This document shows, in pieces, positions 6,702 to 11,218 of a stretch of 11,218 nucleotides of DNA. Position numbers and translations under genes: made by a program. The DNA is from Treponema sp. (GTDB lineage Bacteria; Spirochaetota; Spirochaetia; Treponematales; Treponemataceae), in the NCBI GenBank assembly GCA_003455655.1, contig DMQP01000079.1:1-11218 (forward strand), given 5' to 3'. How positions within the stretch are numbered: the stretch's first letter is position 1; each line of letters starts with the position of its first letter. A model generated the notes under the pieces. The model had not been told where the DNA came from and did not search any database. It saw only the letters and a program-made list of their open reading frames with translations.

Positions 6702-7190
6702 ATGGCTGAAGAAAATTCACAGCTGCAGCTTGTCACATTCCAGCTAGGCGAGGAACTGTACGGCGTTGATATTATGGACGTTAAGGAGATTGTCCGGGTG
6801 CAAGACGTGCGTCCCATTCCCAATGCTCCTTACTATGTCGAAGGAATTATTAACCTGCGTGGTGAAATTATTCCCATTATGAATCTTCACAAGCGCTTCC
6901 ACATTCAACAGGCAGCAGCTTCTTCAGAAGATTTGTTAAGCGAGGACGATGGCGGATTTATAATCCTCGATATCGAAGGAAATAAAATCGGCATTATTAT
7001 AGACCGTGTAGCTCGTGTTGTTTCTGTAGAGCGTGGAGAAATTAAGCCCCCGCCACAGATGTTCAGTGGAATTGGAACCGAATACATTCAGGGTGTTGTG
7101 CGTCAAGAATCAGGATACCTTATCATCCTTGACACACGCAAACTGTTTAACCCCAAGGAACTCCAGAAGATTCTTGAACCCCGCAAATAG
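6702..7190 (+). CDS. cheW: Chemotaxis coupling protein CheW
   Basis: This 162-residue protein matches CheW across its whole length. CheW is the cytoplasmic adaptor that couples the histidine kinase CheA to chemoreceptors in the polar array. It has QLVTFQLGEELYGVDI (9-24), VKEIVRV, IPNAPYYVEGIINLRG (39-54) with the conserved NLRG and Arg53, then IILDIEGNKIGIIIDRV and the C-terminal IQGVVRQESGYLIILD. The only variable part is an acidic Ser/Ala-rich loop near residues 70-83. The gene has a good ribosome-binding site and uses more C- and G-ending codons than its upstream neighbours, which may reflect strong expression. No cheA, cheY or receptor gene is in the window. The next gene begins 16 bp after its stop, so they are probably co-transcribed. 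No truncation or missing residue is seen. Confidence 0.96.
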   Translation: MAEENSQLQLVTFQLGEELYGVDIMDVKEIVRVQDVRPIPNAPYYVEGIINLRGEIIPIMNLHKRFHIQQAAASSEDLLSEDDGGFIILDIEGNKIGIIIDRVARVVSVERGEIKPPPQMFSGIGTEYIQGVVRQESGYLIILDTRKLFNPKELQKILEPRK

Positions 7191-7206
7191 TGCAGGCAGA
7201 CCGTAA

Positions 7207-8328
7207 ATGATACAGACCTACAGCTCAACAATTAGGCGTAAGGAAATGGAAGCGGTGCTTACCTGCATGGTCAACGAACAGTTGGGTGCAGGCGAAATGG
7301 GCATTAAGTTAGTTCAAGCCATTAAAGAAATAACAGGTTGTGATGGTGCCGTTCCCCTTAGAAGTCCTGCTATTGCGTTAGATTATGCGCTTCGTGCACT
7401 GGATCTTCCTAAAGACGCAAAAATAATGCTTTCCGCTCTTGCCCCTGCATGGCAAATTCAAGTAACTGAATCTTTAGGCTACACCCCTTTAGTTCTTGAT
7501 GTTCGTGAAGAAGATGGTTTAGTTGCTCCTGAAACTGTTGAACAGGGCATTAAAGATGGCGGTCGTCTTTTGGTTTTGCATGAAAATATGGGCATTTTGC
7601 CAGACATTCAAGCATACCTTGCCTTTGGTCTTCCCGTAATTGAAGATATCTCACAGTCGGCCTTTGCTGCTTACCCCGAAGAAGTAAGTGCAGAAAGCAC
7701 AAAAGCAGAAGCTCCTGCAAAAAAAGCAGAAGGCTCAGAAACTGCAGAAGCGAGTCAAGAAAGTGAACCTACTGGCAAGCGCGCTGGTATGTACGGAACT
7801 TTTGCTATCTTTGGCATGGAAGACCGCGATGTAGTAACTGCTGGAGGAGGAGCACTGTTACTTGCTCCGAATCGTCGAGAATGGATTGTTCTTAAGAAAA
7901 TTGCAGAAGAAGGTCCTTCTACCGATTCTCTTCCCGACATGAATGCAGCACTTGCCTTTGTTGAAGTAAAAGAGTTTAAGCGCAACGAAAAAATGAGACG
8001 TGAACTCTATACACTTTACACAAGAGCTATTATGTCAGGAAAGCATAAGACTTTTGTTCGCGCAGCAGATTTTGGTTCAACAATTTATTCTTTTCCTCTG
8101 GTTTTAAACACAGGATTTAAAGATGTAAAAGCCTATGCTCAGAAGAAGGGTATTGAAATACGTCAGGCATACGAAAATTCAATCATTGCACTCAGACAGG
8201 AAAGTCTTGCTTCTACCTGCATGTGTGCTAATTCGCTTTTGCTTAGATGTGCGCTCTTCCCCTTGTATCCCCGTCTGGGACAAAAAGACGCAGCTCGTAT
8301 CGTACGCATTCTTTCAACATTACCCTAA
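7207..8328 (+). CDS. DegT/DnrJ/EryC1-like protein, apparently lacking the PLP lysine
   Basis: This 373-residue protein has the order of motifs of DegT/DnrJ/EryC1/StrS sugar aminotransferases (type I PLP fold). These are SPAIALDYALRAL (the SGTAAL region), a beta-strand/loop reading PLVLDVREEDGLVAPETVEQGI, VLHENMGILPDI, and VIEDISQSAFA (144-154) with Asp147 where the pyridine-nitrogen Asp should be. At the Schiff-base Lys position (family pattern SFxxxKxLTTGEGG) it reads IFGMEDRDVVTAGGGA, which puts Arg207 or a neighbouring acidic residue in place of Lys. It may therefore be a non-catalytic homologue. Residues 158-190, just before that strand, are an Ala/Glu/Lys/Ser-rich insert not expected in the family. 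The gene sits between cheW and nadK with no sugar-nucleotide genes nearby, so a surface-polysaccharide role has no local support. The ribosome-binding site is weak (GCAGG); ATG 7246 is a possible later start. The fold is likely, the function unknown. Confidence 0.75.
   Translation: MIQTYSSTIRRKEMEAVLTCMVNEQLGAGEMGIKLVQAIKEITGCDGAVPLRSPAIALDYALRALDLPKDAKIMLSALAPAWQIQVTESLGYTPLVLDVREEDGLVAPETVEQGIKDGGRLLVLHENMGILPDIQAYLAFGLPVIEDISQSAFAAYPEEVSAESTKAEAPAKKAEGSETAEASQESEPTGKRAGMYGTFAIFGMEDRDVVTAGGGALLLAPNRREWIVLKKIAEEGPSTDSLPDMNAALAFVEVKEFKRNEKMRRELYTLYTRAIMSGKHKTFVRAADFGSTIYSFPLVLNTGFKDVKAYAQKKGIEIRQAYENSIIALRQESLASTCMCANSLLLRCALFPLYPRLGQKDAARIVRILSTLP
7690..7749 (+). repeat. In-frame GCAGAA repeats encoding Ala-Glu
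   Basis: GCAGAA occurs at 7690, 7705, 7726 and 7744, each in the reading frame and spaced by multiples of three. Together with A-rich filler these form the low-complexity insert in the DegT-like protein. The pattern looks like expansion of a short coding repeat followed by divergence. Confidence 0.7.
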
Positions 8329-8339
8329 CGGAGTGAGCC

Positions 8340-9200
8340 ATGAAGTCTTGTCTGCTCATAGTCAACACGTTTAAAAAAGAAGCGCGTGCCTTAGCTACTT
8401 CTATTGGGTCTTTCCTAAAAGAACAGCAGGTAAGCGTTTCTGAATATGCATACGATGGAACAGCAGACTATGTTGCAGAAGGTAAGGTAAAAACACTTGC
8501 TTCTCATTCAGATTTTGTAGTGACTTTGGGCGGAGATGGAACGGTTTTGTTTGCTTCTCGTGAGTGCGCAGAACTAGGCATTCCCGTCTTTCCGGTTAAC
8601 CTAGGGGAATTTGGTTTTCTTGCAGGAGTTTCTCAAAATGCTTGGAAAGATGAACTGCTTCGTTTTCTTGACGGAAAGTCTCCTGTAAGCGAACGTTCTT
8701 TAGTTGCATGCGAAGTTTTGCGGGGCGGAAAAACAGTTTTTAAGACTACTGCTCTTAACGATGTTGTTATTTCTAGCATTGCTGCATCTCGTTTAGTCAA
8801 TATGGAAGTTGCTTTTAATCATGCACTTCTTGGTCCCTTTAAGGCAAACGGAATTATTGTTTCAACTGCAACTGGTTCAACTGCATACTCCGCAGCGGCG
8901 GGCGGACCTATTATAGACCCTTCCCTTGATGCACTCTTGCTTACTCCCATAAGTTCATTTAGTTTGTCTGCAAGGCCACTTCTCTTTAGTCCTCAAGGTG
9001 AACTTGCCATTACTATGTTGCCCTCACGCATTCAGACTGGGCTTTCTGCAGACGGACAGATTGATTTTGCGCTTGAAGCCGAAGATGTAATCATACTAAG
9101 AACAGCAGAAAAAAAAGCACAGCTTGTTGCTTCATCACAAGTTCAGTTTTACAGTGCGCTCAGAAGCAAGCTCAACTGGGCAGGAGGTCCTCGTGCTTGA
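8340..9200 (+). CDS. nadK: NAD kinase
   Basis: This 286-residue cytosolic enzyme phosphorylates NAD to NADP using ATP or polyphosphate. Diagnostic motifs are in the right order: GGDGT (64-68) with catalytic Asp66; NLGEFGFLAGV, the family's NxGxLGFL block; ALNDVVIS (138-145) with the conserved Asn-Asp pair; and NGIIVSTATGSTAYSAAAGGP (starting near 171, with TGSTAY at 178-183). The C-terminal strand has the usual SxDGQ loop as LSADGQIDF. Length and motif spacing are typical of bacterial NadK. GGAG lies 7 nt before ATG 8340, which is 11 bp after the preceding stop. The last 8 nt overlap recN, and that gene's Shine-Dalgarno sequence lies inside this coding region, so translation of the two is probably coupled. 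The nadK-recN neighbourhood is found in other bacteria too. Confidence 0.96.
   Translation: MKSCLLIVNTFKKEARALATSIGSFLKEQQVSVSEYAYDGTADYVAEGKVKTLASHSDFVVTLGGDGTVLFASRECAELGIPVFPVNLGEFGFLAGVSQNAWKDELLRFLDGKSPVSERSLVACEVLRGGKTVFKTTALNDVVISSIAASRLVNMEVAFNHALLGPFKANGIIVSTATGSTAYSAAAGGPIIDPSLDALLLTPISSFSLSARPLLFSPQGELAITMLPSRIQTGLSADGQIDFALEAEDVIILRTAEKKAQLVASSQVQFYSALRSKLNWAGGPRA
9182..9188 (+). promoter_or_regulatory. Ribosome-binding site of recN inside nadK
   Basis: AGGAGGT lies 4 nt before GTG 9193, a near-perfect anti-16S match. It decides the GTG start over an upstream TTG at 9124 that would add 23 residues unlike RecN. Confidence 0.85.
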
Positions 9201-10905
9201 AGAATTAGACATTCAGAATTTTGCTCTTATAGATAAAGCTCATGTTGATTTTTCTGGCGGTTTTACTGTGTTAAGCGGTGAAACGGGTGCTGGTAAATCT
9301 ATTCTTATTGGAAGTCTTGCTTTTTTGTTAGGTGGAAAAGGCGGAACAGAACTTATTCGTACTGGTTGCCATGAAGCCCTTGTTTCGGGTAGTTTTTTGC
9401 TTGAATCAAAAGATGCAGCTTTGTGGCTTGAAGAACATGGCATTGAAAGTGAAGACAACCGCATTTTGTTACGTCGCATCGTTCGCGATACGGGAAAATC
9501 TTCTGCTTGGATTGGAAGCACTCCCGTAACCAAAGCAGATTTGGCATCTTTTGCTGCATTTTTAGTTGACATTCACGGCCAACACGATCAGCAGTCTCTT
9601 ATGAAAGTGTCAGAACACCGTCGCTTTTTGGACAGTTATGCAGGCATTACCGACGAAGTTCATGCCTTTACTCAACTGTATGCAGAACTTGCAGAAAAAC
9701 AGCGGACTCTTCAGTCTCTTAACACTAACGAAGCAGAGCGTGCTGACCGCATAGAAATGCTCACCTTTGCAATTAACGAAATTACCGAAGCAAAATTGCG
9801 TGCAGGTGAAGATGAAGAACTTGCCTCTGAAGAAGCAAAAATGGCTTCTTTTGAAAAGCTCTATTCTGATGTAGAAGAAATAAATGCTATTCTTGACGGT
9901 TCTTCAGGAAATTCAGAAAATGTGCTGTCTCTTTTACGAAGGCTTAAAAATGTAGTTCCTCATGCGTCATCTCTTGACCGCGAGCTTGAAGGTTTAGACG
10001 ACCGTCTCCAGTCAGTTTTTTATGAAATAGATGATATAGCAAAAGAATTTAGAAGTTACGCTTCACGCTTAGTCTTTGATCCAGAACGCCTTGCTCAAGT
10101 GCAGGAACGCCTTGACCTTATGTTCAAACTTAAGAAAAAGTATGCTTCTTCGACAAAGGCTCCTCTTCAAGAAGTGCTCGATTATGCACAAAATGCCCAG
10201 TCTCAGCTCGATGCCCTTACCAATTCCAGTGCAGATAAAAGTGCCCTTGAAGCAGAAATTGCTCAACTAGAAAAACAAGTCTATGCCGCTGCAAAAGCTA
10301 TTAGTCAAAAACGCAAAGATGCATCGCTTAAAATGTCTCAGGCAGTTGTTGCAATTCTTGCGGAACTTGGCATGAAAGACGCTCGCTTTTGTGTAAATCT
10401 TGCCGAAAAACCAGGCACCAGTGTAACGCAAAAATGTAATCCATACGGAATGGACGATGTAGAATTTTTAATAAGTGCTAACCCCGGAACTCCTCTTGCT
10501 CCACTTGCAAAAATAGCATCTGGTGGTGAATTGAGCCGTGTTATGCTTGCGCTTAAGACAATCCTCTCAAATGCCGATACTGTCAGTACACTCATCTTCG
10601 ATGAAATTGATACTGGTATTGGCGGTGAAGTTGCCGTTGCCGTCGGTAACCACATGAAGCGTCTTGCTGCTTCAAAACAGATTCTGTGCATTACTCACTT
10701 GGCAAGTATTGCAGTGTATGCGCACCATCAAATTAAAATTAAAAAGGGCAGCGAAGGTCAAAGTACTCAAACTCTTGTCTTCCCAGTAGAGGGTGAAGAA
10801 CGAGTTAAAGAGATAGCCCGTATGCTTTCAGGCGACAGTGCATCATCACAGTCTCTGGAACATGCGTCTGCAATGTTGCAAAAGTTCGGAGGATTACATG
10901 GCTAA
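9193..10905 (+). CDS. recN: DNA repair ATPase RecN
   Basis: From GTG 9193 the product is 570 residues, the normal size for RecN, an SMC-like protein that gathers DNA ends during double-strand-break repair by recombination. It opens with LEELDIQNFALIDKAHVDF, followed by Walker A GETGAGKS (29-36). The RecN hallmark VDIHGQHDQQSLM lies near residue 125. A long alpha-helical coiled-coil region spans roughly 150-390. The ABC-type signature SGGELSR (443-449), Walker B LIFDEIDTGIGG (467-478, Asp470 and Glu471) and the ITHLASIA switch His follow in order. No frameshift or missing key residue is seen. It overlaps nadK by 8 nt at its start and the next gene by 8 nt at its end. No LexA-like operator is visible just upstream, so damage control, if any, would act on the cheW-side promoter or a site inside nadK that I did not recognise. 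Confidence 0.96.
   Translation: MLEELDIQNFALIDKAHVDFSGGFTVLSGETGAGKSILIGSLAFLLGGKGGTELIRTGCHEALVSGSFLLESKDAALWLEEHGIESEDNRILLRRIVRDTGKSSAWIGSTPVTKADLASFAAFLVDIHGQHDQQSLMKVSEHRRFLDSYAGITDEVHAFTQLYAELAEKQRTLQSLNTNEAERADRIEMLTFAINEITEAKLRAGEDEELASEEAKMASFEKLYSDVEEINAILDGSSGNSENVLSLLRRLKNVVPHASSLDRELEGLDDRLQSVFYEIDDIAKEFRSYASRLVFDPERLAQVQERLDLMFKLKKKYASSTKAPLQEVLDYAQNAQSQLDALTNSSADKSALEAEIAQLEKQVYAAAKAISQKRKDASLKMSQAVVAILAELGMKDARFCVNLAEKPGTSVTQKCNPYGMDDVEFLISANPGTPLAPLAKIASGGELSRVMLALKTILSNADTVSTLIFDEIDTGIGGEVAVAVGNHMKRLAASKQILCITHLASIAVYAHHQIKIKKGSEGQSTQTLVFPVEGEERVKEIARMLSGDSASSQSLEHASAMLQKFGGLHG
10888..10892 (+). promoter_or_regulatory. Ribosome-binding site of the last gene inside recN
   Basis: GGAGG lies 5 nt before ATG 10898, inside the last codons of recN. 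It supports the start of the window-edge gene and coupled translation. Confidence 0.8.
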
Positions 10906-11218
10906 AATTTCAGACGAAAGCAGGTTGGAATTTAACACAAAGTCAAAGCCGATCAAAGCAGAAATTGACGAAATGCTCAAAAAAGAAAAGGAAATCGTTT
11001 CTATAATGAAGCGTGATACCGGCGGTGTTGAGTATAAAAAGCTTTTGCTTGCCGAACAAATGATTTATGTTGCAACTCTCTACATTCAAATAAACGCTCT
11101 TTCTGTTCACATTATGGATACACGCAACAACGACATGCTCAATGATGCGCGAAAAATTCTCTACAAAGCAATCATCTATCTTGAAGAAATTGTTTCTACG
11201 ACAGTTGATTGTCCTTAC
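10898..11218 (+). CDS. Conserved-looking helical protein, cut by the window end
   Basis: The frame stays open for 107 codons to the edge of the window, so the 3' end is missing. The start MAKISDESRLEF is well supported by GGAGG 5 nt upstream, and the gene overlaps recN by 8 nt. The visible part looks mostly helical and highly charged: a Lys/Glu-rich helix near residues 18-38, then KKLLLAEQMIYVATLYIQ (about 47-64), then RKILYKAIIYLEEIV. Only four short hydrophobic patches are seen and none is long enough for a clear membrane span. I do not recognise a domain. From memory, treponemes carry a short conserved hypothetical gene after recN, and this is probably that gene. No function is assigned. 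Confidence 0.75.
   Translation, partial: MAKISDESRLEFNTKSKPIKAEIDEMLKKEKEIVSIMKRDTGGVEYKKLLLAEQMIYVATLYIQINALSVHIMDTRNNDMLNDARKILYKAIIYLEEIVSTTVDCPY

Noticed and set aside
9124..9192. Upstream TTG start adding 23 residues to RecN
   Set aside because: The added residues are the shifted-frame reading of nadK; AGGAGGT and RecN homology both point to GTG 9193.
10338..10691. 117-codon minus-strand open frame inside recN
   Set aside because: It is antisense to the conserved signature and Walker B region of recN, with no ribosome-binding site or recognisable motif.

Overview
The window is a gene-dense bacterial chromosomal segment of moderately low GC (judged by eye, not counted). Eleven protein genes cover almost every base. 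No RNA gene, insertion sequence, CRISPR array or other mobile element is visible. The gene content, and especially the run cheW - DegT-like protein - NAD kinase - recN - short conserved gene, suggests a spirochaete close to Treponema. That placement rests on remembered gene order and protein style, not on a search.

Region 1 (1-3602) holds two translationally coupled half-transporter genes that should form one heterodimeric ABC exporter. Their nucleotide-binding domains carry complementary defects: the first has lost the catalytic Glu and the H-loop His, and the second has an altered signature motif. Together they predict one hydrolysing and one degenerate ATP site.

Region 2 (about 3589-5845) has a TrpR-superfamily repressor gene on the + strand, then a convergent PurO-like IMP cyclohydrolase gene on the - strand only one base away, then a divergent Mbeg1/DUF2974-type alpha/beta hydrolase gene. 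Two extended -10 promoters face each other in the 67-bp gap between the last two genes, and each -10 overlaps the other's -35 position. The repressor and hydrolase genes both have the -10 element ending exactly 6 nt before ATG, which predicts leaderless mRNAs.

Region 3 (5902-6657) is a ComF-type zinc-finger phosphoribosyltransferase gene, preceded by a perfect 12-bp palindrome.

Region 4 (6650-11218) is a same-strand run with its own promoter: cheW, a DegT/DnrJ/EryC1-like protein that appears to have lost its PLP lysine and gained a low-complexity insert, nadK, recN, and a short helical protein cut by the window end. The nadK/recN and recN/last-gene junctions each overlap by 8 nt, with a strong Shine-Dalgarno sequence inside the upstream gene.

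Most of the window is ordinary housekeeping sequence. The points most worth a second look are the apparent pseudo-aminotransferase between cheW and nadK, the interlocked divergent promoters with leaderless geometry, and the TrpR-like repressor with altered corepressor-pocket residues.
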